The notes beneath the pieces are model-generated. The model saw only the letters and a program-made list of their open reading frames with translations, was not told the DNA's origin and did not search any database. Both the position numbers and the translations under genes were made by a program. Positions 1-7,984 of a stretch of DNA of 38,707 bases are shown here, in pieces. Numbering within the stretch: position 1 is the stretch's first letter; each line of letters opens with the position of its first letter. The DNA is from Akkermansia sp. (GTDB lineage Bacteria; Verrucomicrobiota; Verrucomicrobiia; Verrucomicrobiales; Akkermansiaceae): contig JAKSOU010000024.1 in the NCBI GenBank assembly GCA_024405435.1, positions 1 through 38,707 of the forward strand, in the 5' to 3' direction.

Positions 1-355
1 CTTTGACACCTGTGGCTACATATAAGATTGCGCCGCCCCCTTCGGGTGGGGCGCTAGTATTCAGCCGCGCCATCCGGCGCGGCTGCGGGTGAGTTTCATC
101 TGGCAACATGCCAGATGAAACATGATACCACGCGCCGAAAGGCGCGCTAACAATGAACCCCACCCTGCCGCAGGCAGGGGGCGGTGTTCTCCTATGCGTA
201 GCCACATGGTGTCAACCTGTGGGGTCTCCCCCTCCGCATGTCAATCCCCATAACTCCGCCCGTCAGGGCCGGAGTGGTTCGTGACACTATGGGTAGCTTC
301 TCTCATGCGCTCGTCCGCGCCAATCATTGCCCACCAACCACGCCCGCGTGCATGC
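1..355. repeat. Intergenic hairpin array, no gene seen
   Basis: I see no credible gene here. The stretch is a run of unrelated perfect or near-perfect hairpins: a C/G-rich one near 31-54, GCCGCGCC/GGCGCGGC at 64-83 with a 4-nt loop, TTTCATCTGGCA/TGCCAGATGAAA at 94-120 with a 3-nt loop, and GCGCGCC/GGCGCGC at about 131-148. The 94-120 hairpin has relatives at 21001-21027, 33071-33098 and 36513-36539. The type of array matches those at 11210-11480, 12722-13160 and 20761-21180. Confidence 0.6.
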
Positions 356-383
356 AAAAAGGCGCTCCCGTGACGGGAGCGCC
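356..383 (-). terminator. Rho-independent terminator of rplS
   Basis: A perfect GGCGCTCCCG/CGGGAGCGCC stem lies at 361-383. On the minus strand it is followed directly by five T residues (356-360), 27 nt beyond the rplS stop codon. Confidence 0.85.
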
Positions 384-409
384 CTTTGAAAGGGAATGAT
401 GCGTTTGGC

Positions 410-754
410 TTAGCGGGCGGCCTTGACGGTGACGGCCTCCTTGCCGACGCGGTTGCGGAGGTAGTTGAGCTTGGCGCGGCGGACCTTGCCGCGGGTGACA
501 ACCTCCACCTTGGCGATCTTGGGGGAATGCAGGGGGAAGGAACGCTCCACGCCCTCGCCGTAGGAAATCTTGCGGACGGTGAAGGCCTCGTTGACGCCGG
601 CGCCGCGCTTTCCAATGACGATGCCCTGGAAAATCTGGACGCGCTCCTTGCCGCCTTCAATCACGCGGCAGTGGACCTTGACGGTGTCGCCCACGTTGAA
701 GGGGGTGACGGTCTCCTTCATCTGCTCTTTGCCGATAGTGTCGAGAATGTTCAT
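410..754 (-). CDS. rplS: 50S ribosomal protein L19
   Basis: The product is 114 aa, the usual size of bacterial L19, which sits at the 30S-50S interface. Family hallmarks are visible: a beta-barrel start with GDTVKVH (about 22-28), then [14 protein letters not shown] (38-51), the central ERSFPLHSP (70-78) and the basic C-terminus [11 protein letters not shown]. An AAAGGAG Shine-Dalgarno sequence at 764-770 fixes the ATG at 754, which is unusual here because most genes in the window lack one. It appears monocistronic, with its own promoter, a roughly 57-nt leader and a terminator. In many bacteria rplS follows trmD; here it does not. Confidence 0.97.
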   Translation of the reverse strand: MNILDTIGKEQMKETVTPFNVGDTVKVHCRVIEGGKERVQIFQGIVIGKRGAGVNEAFTVRKISYGEGVERSFPLHSPKIAKVEVVTRGKVRRAKLNYLRNRVGKEAVTVKAAR

Positions 755-797
755 CTTGTGTCTCTCCTTTTCTTTAGTGTAAATGCTTCGGGGGCCT

Positions 798-846
798 TTC
801 GGCCCTGCGGGTGCGGAAGTCTACCTGATAAACGCGCGCTTGGCAA
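798..846 (-). promoter_or_regulatory. rplS promoter and leader hairpin
   Basis: On the minus strand, TTGCCA (841-846), a 17-bp spacer and TAGACT (818-823) form a sigma70-type promoter. The predicted leader is about 57 nt and starts with a GGGCCGAAAGGCCC-type hairpin (798-811). Ribosomal protein leaders can be autoregulatory, but this is not shown here. Confidence 0.75.
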
Positions 847-900
847 GCCAAATTTGTGAAAAAGTTCAAATTTTTGCGGCAGAGGGGGCGGGAACCCGCA

Positions 901-2040
901 TCAATCGCGGAAATACGCGCCGCGCCAATCCGCGCCGTACTGGCGCCGCAGCTCGTCCGCAATGGCGTTCCACCCCGCGTCCTGCACCTCCGCGATGTTG
1001 ATGATGTCCCCGGCCTCGTTGGTGCGGATGAAGAGCACGGCCCAGCGCGTGCCGTCCGTGACGGTGAGGAAGCGCGTGCGGCTCTCGAAGGTGTCGTCCA
1101 CGGAGGGCAGGGTGAGGTCGCGCTCGTCGCGCAGCTGGCGGCGGTACTCCTCCGGCGCGCGGTCCAGGTGCAGCCACTTCTCGGCCTGCGCGCGCGTGAG
1201 GCCGGCGAAGGTCTCGCGGGCGGAGATGTGCTCCATCACGCGGTAGGCGGCGTGGACGGCGCGGTGTGTGGCCAGCTGCATGCCGTTGGATGCTGTGCCG
1301 CGGGTGGCGTACATGGCGTTCAGGTCGCGCAGCAGGGCCTGGTGGGCGTTCGGCTGGGGGAAGAATATCACCCAGGCCGCCAGCAGGACGAGCCCGGCGA
1401 TGATGGCGCGGCGCGTGTGGCGGCGGCGGCCCAGCAGGGCGGCCATGAGCTCGTGGAAGCTGCGGATGCGGCTCAGGTCTATTTCCTGGAAGAGGAAGCG
1501 CGGCCTGGCCTTGGCGGGGGCCGCGGCAATCTGGCGCACGGTGCGCGCGTGTTCCGGGTCCAGCTCGGCGGCGTCCACGTCGCCGTAGGATTCCTCGTCG
1601 TCGGGCGAGCGGTAGTACTTGAAGAGGTAGGAGAGCAGGGTGACGCGCACCAGCAGGCTGCAAGCCACCACCGCGCCGTAGCAGAGCAGGCCGTGGGCCA
1701 GTTTGCCGTCCTCGAAGCGGAAGGTGGGGTGCACCAGCTCCGGCCTGAAGGCGGTGAGCACGGGCCAGGCCGCCACCGCCGCCAGCAGCACGCCGATGAG
1801 CCCGCAGAACCACACCAGGTTGCGGCGGCTGCCGCACAGGCTCACCATCTCCATGAACACCAGGGGGATGAGGAAGAGCAGGGGCTTGAGCGCGTAGCGG
1901 GTGAAGCGCTCGTCTTCCAGCTCCTCCTCCATCAGGCTGCGCGGGATGATGGAATCCGGATAGGAGAACACGTACAGCAGCGCCGCCGCCCCCAGCAGGG
2001 AGAGCAGGATGCGCAGCGCGAGTGTGGCCTTGCCCTCCAT
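901..2040 (-). CDS. Five-helix membrane protein of unknown function
   Basis: I do not recognise this 379-aa protein. Hydrophobic segments lie near residues 7-26, 52-66, 74-96, 117-137 and 209-228. Between the fourth and fifth is an acidic cytoplasm-like stretch (about 145-160). The C-terminal 150 residues are soluble, rich in Arg and Glu, and look alpha/beta with a predicted strand-rich end (RFLTVTDGTRWAVLFIRTN). The start is 7 nt after the stop of the SAH-hydrolase-like gene, so it is probably the last gene of the sulfatase operon. No Shine-Dalgarno sequence precedes the ATG. Function cannot be assigned from sequence alone. Confidence 0.8.
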   Translation of the reverse strand: MEGKATLALRILLSLLGAAALLYVFSYPDSIIPRSLMEEELEDERFTRYALKPLLFLIPLVFMEMVSLCGSRRNLVWFCGLIGVLLAAVAAWPVLTAFRPELVHPTFRFEDGKLAHGLLCYGAVVACSLLVRVTLLSYLFKYYRSPDDEESYGDVDAAELDPEHARTVRQIAAAPAKARPRFLFQEIDLSRIRSFHELMAALLGRRRHTRRAIIAGLVLLAAWVIFFPQPNAHQALLRDLNAMYATRGTASNGMQLATHRAVHAAYRVMEHISARETFAGLTRAQAEKWLHLDRAPEEYRRQLRDERDLTLPSVDDTFESRTRFLTVTDGTRWAVLFIRTNEAGDIINIAEVQDAGWNAIADELRRQYGADWRGAYFRD

Positions 2041-2047
2041 GGCGCGT

Positions 2048-3115
2048 TTACTTGAATTCCGTGAGCAGCGTGCGGATGTCCGCGCCGATGACCCCGCGCG
2101 CTTCCGCTATCTGCAGCAGCTTGTCCTCCACATCCTGCGGCGGGGTCATGCACCTGTGCGGCAGGTCTGGCGTGAGCAGCTCCAGCGCGCACGCGTTGTG
2201 CAGCGCCATGGTGGTCTCGATGTAGCGCATGGAGGTGGGTTCCTCCAGTATGAAATTCAGCGGGCGCTTCTTGTTGAGCACGCGCGCCTCCGGTATCTCC
2301 GCGCCGAACTCGTCCTCCACGCCCATGTTGGCCAGCATCACGGAGGACGTTGCCAGCGTGGTGGCCTGCAGGCGGCGCCGCAGCGCACCCGCCACGCCCG
2401 TGGCCGTCACTAGGCACCACGCGCGCGATGCCGCCGCGTTGAAGCCCTCCGTGTCGTTCGCGTCCACGAAGGCCACGCCGTCCGGCAGCTCGTGGCCCAC
2501 GTCCTCCACATCGGAGACGGTGACCTTCATGCCGTGCTTGGCGGCGTACAGCACGATGCCGCGGCCCACCTTGCCGTAGCCGACCACCAGGATGCGGCGG
2601 CCCTTGAATTCGCCGTGGCCGAGCTTCTGGAGCGCGCGGAAAAGGCTTTCGCCGGTGCCGAGAGCGGTTTCGATGCGCTTGATGCGGCCGGAGTCCGCCA
2701 CAAAGACGGGGCGCGCGGGCGCGTGCTCATAGCGCTTCACGCCGGAGCGCGTGAGCTCCGCAAAGCCCAGCTTGGGCGTCAGGCGGCTGAACTGCCCGGA
2801 GCAGTCCAGCACGATGTCGAAGAAGTTGTCCCCCTTGTGCGCCACGCCGATGCCGAACTCCTCCAGCCTGGCGAAGACGGCGGGGTCGGTGGGCATTTTG
2901 GAGACCTGCGGCACGTAGACCTGCGCGCCGCCCGCCATCAGGGCGTAATGCTTGGCCAGCGTGTTGCGGAAGAGCGGCGTGGCATCCAGGATGCGCAGGC
3001 CCTCCAGCGGCTTGGCGGCGGACCATTCCTCCGCCTGCGCCAGCAGGGTGGGCCACTCCTCCGCCTTGTAGTATTGGTCCAGGTATTCTCGCAATGCTTC
3101 CAATTGGTGGCTCAT
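2048..3115 (-). CDS. S-adenosylhomocysteine hydrolase-like NAD-binding protein
   Basis: The 355-aa protein has the NAD-binding domain of the AHCY family: GRRILVVGYGKVGRGIVLYA (around 164-183), followed by a beta strand and an acidic residue (TVSDVE). True adenosylhomocysteinases run to about 430-470 aa and carry GYGDVGKG, an N-terminal HMT motif, the DDGGD segment and a C-terminal K-x-x-x-Y tail. Here the match is GYGKVGRG, DDGGD is replaced by DCSGQF, and the protein ends in TEFK without the tail. It is therefore a shortened, divergent relative whose hydrolase activity is doubtful. The ATG at 3115 was chosen because it lies 11 nt after the sulfatase stop; a longer upstream reading would run through the sulfatase. 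Confidence 0.7.
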   Translation of the reverse strand: MSHQLEALREYLDQYYKAEEWPTLLAQAEEWSAAKPLEGLRILDATPLFRNTLAKHYALMAGGAQVYVPQVSKMPTDPAVFARLEEFGIGVAHKGDNFFDIVLDCSGQFSRLTPKLGFAELTRSGVKRYEHAPARPVFVADSGRIKRIETALGTGESLFRALQKLGHGEFKGRRILVVGYGKVGRGIVLYAAKHGMKVTVSDVEDVGHELPDGVAFVDANDTEGFNAAASRAWCLVTATGVAGALRRRLQATTLATSSVMLANMGVEDEFGAEIPEARVLNKKRPLNFILEEPTSMRYIETTMALHNACALELLTPDLPHRCMTPPQDVEDKLLQIAEARGVIGADIRTLLTEFK

Positions 3116-3126
3116 GGCGGTGTGGT

Positions 3127-4914
3127 TCACTTGTTCCAGGAGGGCTCGAACTTGGGGCGGGGATTGGTGCTGCCGGGGGAATCCTGCGGCACGCGGTACT
3201 TGGCGCGCTGCTCCTCGTAGATGCGCTTGAGCTCTTCCATGGTCTTGGCGTACTCCGGCTTTTGGGAGACGTTGTGCATCTGGGCGGGGTCCTTCTCGTT
3301 GTCGAAGAGCATCCACTCGTTGGAGGGCTTGCGCTGGCCGCTCTGCTGCTCCTGCGGGGTGGGGGTCCAGATGTGCGCGAGGGTGTAGCGCTTGGTGCGG
3401 ATGCCGTCGTGGCGGGGCGCGTTGTGCTCGCCGGGCTGCTCGTAGAAGGCGTAGTAGAGCGGGCGGTCCTCGAACTCCGGCGCGCTGCCGTCCTTCAGCA
3501 GCGGCGCGAGCGAAACGCCGTCGAAGGTCTTCATGTTCTCAGGCGTGTCGGCCCCCGCCACTTCCAGGATGGTGGGCGCGTAGTCGATTTCCTGCACCAT
3601 GGCCTGGGAGCGCTTGCCGGCGGGGATGTGCCCCTTCCAGCGCATCACCAGCGGCATGCGGAACGTTTCTTCAAATATCCAGCGCTTGTCGTACAGGCCG
3701 TGCTCGCCCGTGTAGAATCCCTGGTCGCCCACGTAGATCACCAGCGTGTTCTCGGAAAGCCCGTGCTTGTCCAGGTAGTCCAGCAGGTTGGACACCGATT
3801 CGTCCACCGCCAGGATGACGCCCAGGTAGTCCTCCATGTACCAGCGCCAGCGCTGCTCGGTCATGTCCTCCTGGGTCTTGTACTTGCCCTTCTTGAAGTT
3901 CTCCACGAATTCGCGGGTCCTGGTGGCGTAGAAGTTGCGGTAGAGCTCGCGGAGTCCGGGCTCCATGCCGTCGGTGCTCCAATCGTAGTTGGTCTTGGGA
4001 GCGAACTTGGGCTTGTGCTTGGAGATATCGAAGTTGGCGGGCACCTGGCCCTTGAAGCGGCCGTCGTCGATCATTTTCTTGAGCATGCCGTTGGGAACGA
4101 TTTCCTTCATCACCTCGAACGGGATTTCATCCTTCACCAGGTGGTTGTCGTTCCAGTTGCACATGTCCCAGCCCACGGTCTGGCGGCTCAGGGAGAGGAA
4201 GTCCGGGCGGTCCTTCCAGTCGTCGTGCAGGTTGGCGGGCGGCGTCAGCTTGGCCACGTACTTCTTGATGAGCTCCAGGTGGCGCGGCGCCACAATCCAG
4301 TTGCGGTGCGGCGCCTTGTGCCCCACGATGAGCGCGAACGGCTTGCTCTTGTCGCGGTTCTCCATCCAGTCGATGGCCATGTCCGTGATCACATCCGTCA
4401 CGTAGCCGCGGATGCGGTGGTGCACGCTCCTGCCGTTGGGGCCGGGCTGCACCATCAGCGGGTTCCAGTAGTCGCCCTGCGCCGGGAACACCTGCCAGGA
4501 GGTGAAGCCCTGCGGGTCGGACACCAGGTGCCACTTGCCGATGACGCCGGTCTGGTATCCGGCGGCCTGCAGCATTTGCGGGTAGGTGGGCTGGTTGGGG
4601 TTGAAGCGGGAATCGCCCTCGTTGAAGAGGAAGCCGTTGTTGTGGGAGTGGCGCCCCGTGATCATGCACGCGCGCGACGGCCCGCACAGGGAGTTGGCGC
4701 AGTACGCGCGGTCGAACACCATGCCTTCGTTCGCCAGGCGCCTAAATCCCGGCAGCGGTACCGGGCTATCCTTGTCGCAGCTGCCCAGCGCCTGCACGGC
4801 GTGGTCGTCCGTGATGATGAAAAGGAGGTTGGGCCGTGTCTCCTGCTGCTGTGCCAGGGCGTTCCCCAGCACCAGCGCGGATGCAATTCCGGCAATAACG
4901 GAGCGAATTCTCAT
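3127..4914 (-). CDS. Secreted type I sulfatase (formylglycine-dependent)
   Basis: A 595-aa arylsulfatase-superfamily enzyme predicted to remove sulfate esters from glycans such as mucin or glycosaminoglycans, outside the cytoplasm. A signal peptide covers about residues 1-22. The metal-binding TDD (35-37) follows NLLFI. The sulfatase signature CGPSRACMITGR starts at Cys77, the residue converted to formylglycine; a Cys-type site can be matured by an anSME or FGE enzyme, neither of which is in this window. DQGFYTGEHGLYDKRW marks the second metal/substrate region. The substrate cannot be read from sequence. A GTG at 4923 is also in frame, but it would abut the -10 box, so ATG 4914 is preferred. 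It is the first gene of an operon with the two genes downstream. Confidence 0.92.
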   Translation of the reverse strand: MRIRSVIAGIASALVLGNALAQQQETRPNLLFIITDDHAVQALGSCDKDSPVPLPGFRRLANEGMVFDRAYCANSLCGPSRACMITGRHSHNNGFLFNEGDSRFNPNQPTYPQMLQAAGYQTGVIGKWHLVSDPQGFTSWQVFPAQGDYWNPLMVQPGPNGRSVHHRIRGYVTDVITDMAIDWMENRDKSKPFALIVGHKAPHRNWIVAPRHLELIKKYVAKLTPPANLHDDWKDRPDFLSLSRQTVGWDMCNWNDNHLVKDEIPFEVMKEIVPNGMLKKMIDDGRFKGQVPANFDISKHKPKFAPKTNYDWSTDGMEPGLRELYRNFYATRTREFVENFKKGKYKTQEDMTEQRWRWYMEDYLGVILAVDESVSNLLDYLDKHGLSENTLVIYVGDQGFYTGEHGLYDKRWIFEETFRMPLVMRWKGHIPAGKRSQAMVQEIDYAPTILEVAGADTPENMKTFDGVSLAPLLKDGSAPEFEDRPLYYAFYEQPGEHNAPRHDGIRTKRYTLAHIWTPTPQEQQSGQRKPSNEWMLFDNEKDPAQMHNVSQKPEYAKTMEELKRIYEEQRAKYRVPQDSPGSTNPRPKFEPSWNK

Positions 4915-4923
4915 AGCCCCCAC

Positions 4924-4952
4924 ACCCTACCACAACCACCCCCTCAAGTCAA
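4924..4952 (-). promoter_or_regulatory. Sulfatase promoter, near-leaderless
   Basis: Minus-strand TTGACT (4947-4952), 17-bp spacer, TAGGGT (4924-4929). Only 9 nt separate the -10 box from the ATG at 4914, so the predicted 5' leader is 2-3 nt. Confidence 0.65.
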
Positions 4953-5037
4953 AGCAAAAAGCCTTCCGCCACGCGCCGCTTGCGCGTGGATTTGCGCGGG
5001 TGGGATTTTGCATCGCGGGGATGGTCTGTTTGAACGG

Positions 5038-5066
5038 TTGACATGGCGCCGTGCATGCGCTAGACT
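5038..5066 (+). promoter_or_regulatory. Promoter of first thioredoxin-like gene, near-leaderless
   Basis: TTGACA (5038-5043), 17-bp spacer, TAGACT (5061-5066). The ATG at 5077 is 10 nt beyond the -10 box. No Shine-Dalgarno sequence fits in the short gap. Confidence 0.75.
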
Positions 5067-5076
5067 GTGCAACGTT

Positions 5077-5706
5077 ATGAAACACGCTCTGCTGTACCTT
5101 GCGCTCACGTTTGGATTGTCACTGGCCGTGCCCGCCGCCATGGCTGCCGATACCGCGGGCAAGAAGCCCCAAGCCGCCAAGAAGGTGAAGAAGGACAAGA
5201 AATCCAAGAAGAAGGCGGAAGCCAAGGAGGAAACGCCCGCCGCCGAGGAAACCCCCGCCGCCGAGGAAACGCCCGCACCCGCCGCGGAGCAGGCTCCCGC
5301 CAACGCCGTGGGCGAGGCCCTCAAGGGCGTCAACTTCATCACCGACACCAAGCCGCGCTACGACGCCAAGTTCTACATCTACCTCACCACCGCCGGTTGG
5401 TGCGGTCCCTGCAACCGAGAGATGCCCAACGTGGTGAAGCAGTACCCCCTCATGCTCAAGAAGGATGTGCAGCTCATCATGGTGAGCGCCGACCAGCAGC
5501 CGGAGGCCGCCACCCACTTCATGAAGCGCAACCGCGGCGATTTCCCCTGCATCATGGGCAACCCCACCACCGAAACGCAAAAGCTCCCCGGCTACCGTGA
5601 CACCCACGCCATCCCCCAAGCCATCCTCGTGGACGCCGCAGGAAACGTCATCTCCATCGGCCGAGCACAGGAAATCATCGCCGGGTGGGAGAAGTTGATC
5701 AAGTAA
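5077..5706 (+). CDS. Secreted thioredoxin-like protein with Lys/Ala/Glu-rich linker
   Basis: A 209-aa protein with a signal peptide (about 1-23, AAMAAD cleavage region), a low-complexity Lys-rich then Glu/Pro/Ala-rich linker (28-78, with EETPAAEETPAAEETPA repeats), and a thioredoxin fold. The active site WCGPC is at 108-112 and the cis-proline segment is AIPQAI (178-183). It resembles TlpA/ResA-type envelope thiol-disulfide oxidoreductases, which usually reduce periplasmic disulfides or cytochrome apoproteins. The partner is unknown. A paralogue with the same layout lies at 13361-13984. The stop codon overlaps the first base of a heptad-repeat module (5706 onward). Confidence 0.88.
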   Translation: MKHALLYLALTFGLSLAVPAAMAADTAGKKPQAAKKVKKDKKSKKKAEAKEETPAAEETPAAEETPAPAAEQAPANAVGEALKGVNFITDTKPRYDAKFYIYLTTAGWCGPCNREMPNVVKQYPLMLKKDVQLIMVSADQQPEAATHFMKRNRGDFPCIMGNPTTETQKLPGYRDTHAIPQAILVDAAGNVISIGRAQEIIAGWEKLIK

Positions 5707-5778
5707 TTTACGATTTACAATTGACGATTTACAATTTGGGAAGTTCGCGCGCCTGACGGCGCGGGGATTGTTACGCCG
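5706..5778. repeat. Heptad tandem repeats plus AGTTCGCGCGCC hairpin module
   Basis: Four to five A/T-rich 7-mers (ATTTACG, ATTTACA, ATTGACG, ATTTACA, then ATTTGGG) run from 5706 to 5740. AAGTTCGCGCGCC and a short GCGCC/GGCGC hairpin follow. The module fills the convergent spacer between the thioredoxin-like gene and the Sel1 gene. Related modules lie at 33002-33055 and 36444-36500. Confidence 0.8.
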
Positions 5779-5780
5779 AC

Positions 5781-6461
5781 TCACTCCCTGTTAAGGCTTC
5801 CAAAGCCCAGTTTCCTCATACGCTTTTTCGCGTCCTCGTGCCCTTGGGCGGCAGCCTTACTGTACCATTTCGCAGCCTCGGCGAGATCCTGCTCCACGCC
5901 CTCGCCGGCCTCGTACATCACGCCCAGATTGAATTGAGCGTCAACATGCCCGCCCTCCGCCGCCTTGCGGTACCATTCCAGCGCCGCCGCGCTGTCCTGT
6001 TTCACACCCTCGCCCTCCAGGTGCATTCCGCCAAGCGAGAACTGCGCATCCGCCAACCCCTGTTCCGCCGCCTTGAGGAACCACGCCCTCGCTGCGGCAA
6101 AATCCTGTTTCACGCCATCTCCCAGGCCGTACAGGCAAGCCAGGTTGTACTGCGACTTCGCGTGTCCCTGCTCCGCCGCCGCGCGAAACCATTTGGCCGC
6201 CAAGGCCATGTCCTGCCACTTGTCACATGTGTGTATCAACGCAAGGTTGCACTGAGCCTGGACATGCCCCTGTTCCGCCGCCTTGCCATACCATTTCACC
6301 GCCTGGTCTATATCCTGCTCTACACCCTCGCCAACCTCGTACATCAACCCCAGCGCAAACTGGGCATTCGACACCCCCAACTCCGCAAGCCCCCGCAGCG
6401 CATCCGCGCGCTCAATAAACACCTTCTCCATGCCCCACGCTTTCCCATTCTCCGTTTCCAT
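5781..6461 (-). CDS. Sel1-repeat (SEL1-like TPR) protein
   Basis: A 226-aa protein made almost entirely of about five Sel1-like repeats of roughly 36 residues. Each carries the pattern A-x-x-W-Y/F-x-K-A-A-E-Q-G-x-A-x-A-Q-x-N/S-L-G-x-M-Y (for example around 45-80, 82-113, 117-152, 153-188 and 189-222). Such solenoids mediate protein-protein contacts. No signal peptide is seen, so it is probably cytoplasmic. The ATG at 6461 was chosen because a GGGAGGG Shine-Dalgarno-like run lies directly upstream; an earlier in-frame ATG would overlap the promoter. The repeats are very similar to each other at DNA level too, so copy number may vary between strains. Confidence 0.88.
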   Translation of the reverse strand: METENGKAWGMEKVFIERADALRGLAELGVSNAQFALGLMYEVGEGVEQDIDQAVKWYGKAAEQGHVQAQCNLALIHTCDKWQDMALAAKWFRAAAEQGHAKSQYNLACLYGLGDGVKQDFAAARAWFLKAAEQGLADAQFSLGGMHLEGEGVKQDSAAALEWYRKAAEGGHVDAQFNLGVMYEAGEGVEQDLAEAAKWYSKAAAQGHEDAKKRMRKLGFGSLNRE

Positions 6462-6474
6462 AATCCCTCCCCCC

Positions 6475-6503
6475 ATACTACCCGCCAACACCTGCCTTGT
6501 CAA
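6475..6503 (-). promoter_or_regulatory. Sel1 gene promoter
   Basis: Minus-strand TTGACA (6498-6503), 17-bp spacer, TAGTAT (6475-6480), 13 nt before the ATG at 6461. The predicted leader is about 6 nt. Confidence 0.7.
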
Positions 6504-6556
6504 CTATGCAGGCAAACAAAGTCAGGGGGGCTGGGTTGCGCCAGTGGTGTGAAGCT

Positions 6557-7969
6557 TTATCGCGCATCTTTCGGCGGAGCACTGGCAAAGCGATTGCAGA
6601 AAACAGATATCAACAAGAGCAAAACTCCAATCAAGCTCAGGCACGATGTTATAATGTAAAAGCGGAATTCCGTGCTTGACAATGTGAATATTGAAAATGT
6701 CACCAAATACGATGCAGCTGTTCCAATTATAAATAGTGCATCGCGGCTTTCTTCTTTTAATATTATTTTTTTAAGATATGCCAGAACTAGGAAGATTGCT
6801 AGTAGCGCGTACCCAATCAGCGGTATTAATGAATTAAATAAGAACAATCGGTTGCACCATGCCCGCCAATCGTGGCATATTGTATCACCATACGTTGAAA
6901 CATGTGGAAATTGGTGTGAAATCCATGCCTCTACTATCGGAAGGCTACGCCCTGCCAATAGGAACTGGTGAAAGAAGTATGTTTTCAATAGCAGGTATTT
7001 CTCAGGATTATTTATCACGGATTGACACCACCCTTCAAAGTATCTATCATTGATATATTTCAGAGTTTCGCTATCGGCCTTTTTGAAAAATGGGTTTAAT
7101 CCTGTTGGATAAAAATTGCATACATCTGCACGCAGCAGGCAATAGCTCGATGGAGAGGGATATTTCTCGTTTGTATGCAATTGTTCTTGTTGACAGAAAT
7201 TTTCCCATTCATTGTTTAGTATCGATATGTTGATCATATCTGCTGCATACACGAACCGCATCGGGTATGTTGCCCTGCATTGAAAGATTAAGTTCACGAT
7301 TAGCAGATTCAGCACCAAAAACGAAATGGAGAGAAGCACCCCGCACACAATGCTTCTGGCTAGGCTTTTACAAAGGGGGATGAGCGCCCATGTTGCCATT
7401 ACAATCACTGCGGGAAATGAGTTGTGCCTCAACACAAAACCAACGTACAAACATATTATTGCGCATATTATGCAGGAAAACTTGATTGCTTTGCTAGTTA
7501 TTAACCTATATGCGAAAATTAGGCCAAAATACATAATGAAACACGAAGCGCAGAGCGCATCGTTGCCTATTTCTGCGATGTTTATGCCTTTATTGTTACA
7601 TATAAAAATGAATGGCATTACCCATAGAAACGCGAGTCTCCTCTTTGCGAAACTCCATACAATTAGCGCATAGCCTAGCCCGAATAGAACTATTTGCAGT
7701 ATAAATGCCGCACCTAGGGCCCTTTCCCCACATACAATATTGCATAATTTTAAAATATATGCATATAACGCGGGTTTCCAATTGTCTATATCGCCTTCGA
7801 TTGCTTGCTGCAGTTGACTGATGGTGTCTTTGGTTGGCAATCCTGGATATGACAGTGCAAAAACGAAGACAAACCATACAATCAAACATGTTGCTACGCA
7901 AACGAGGGGCCACTTAGGAGAATGGACAACCTCGTATGCCCTAGTTCTCAATTCTAGGATAAATGACAT
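6557..7969 (-). CDS. AT-rich polytopic membrane protein, putative glycan glucosyltransferase
   Basis: A 470-aa protein with about ten to eleven hydrophobic helices (first near 20-42, last near 440-462) and a large loop between the mid helices (about 245-345). It resembles polytopic GT-C-like glycosyltransferases or the strain-specific gtr glucosyltransferases, but no decisive motif is visible, so the function is inferred from context. The stop of the FAD gene is 15 nt upstream, so it is the third gene of an operon with gtrA. Its base composition is plainly AT-rich against GC-rich neighbours, with AT-ending codons. This suggests recent transfer, as is common for serotype-determining genes. Confidence 0.65.
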   Translation of the reverse strand: MSFILELRTRAYEVVHSPKWPLVCVATCLIVWFVFVFALSYPGLPTKDTISQLQQAIEGDIDNWKPALYAYILKLCNIVCGERALGAAFILQIVLFGLGYALIVWSFAKRRLAFLWVMPFIFICNNKGINIAEIGNDALCASCFIMYFGLIFAYRLITSKAIKFSCIICAIICLYVGFVLRHNSFPAVIVMATWALIPLCKSLARSIVCGVLLSISFLVLNLLIVNLIFQCRATYPMRFVYAADMINISILNNEWENFCQQEQLHTNEKYPSPSSYCLLRADVCNFYPTGLNPFFKKADSETLKYINDRYFEGWCQSVINNPEKYLLLKTYFFHQFLLAGRSLPIVEAWISHQFPHVSTYGDTICHDWRAWCNRLFLFNSLIPLIGYALLAIFLVLAYLKKIILKEESRDALFIIGTAASYLVTFSIFTLSSTEFRFYIITSCLSLIGVLLLLISVFCNRFASAPPKDAR

Positions 7970-7984
7970 AATTTGATTCAGTTG

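Noticed and set aside
1..240. CRISPR array
   Set aside because: The hairpins differ from each other and there is no constant repeat with spacers. The same applies to the 32-bp tandem repeat at 38433-38520.
856..2055. Long open frame on the plus strand (399 codons) over 856-2055
   Set aside because: It lies opposite the membrane-protein gene at 901-2040, and its product is a Val/Gly/His/Ala-rich mirror of GC-rich codons with no domain.
4915..4923. GTG 4923 as the sulfatase start
   Set aside because: It directly abuts the -10 box at 4924-4929, so it would lie upstream of the transcription start; ATG 4914 fits better.
3094..5076. Upstream 660 codons in frame with the thioredoxin-like gene
   Set aside because: They are antisense to the sulfatase. 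The real start at 5077 has a signal peptide and a promoter directly upstream.
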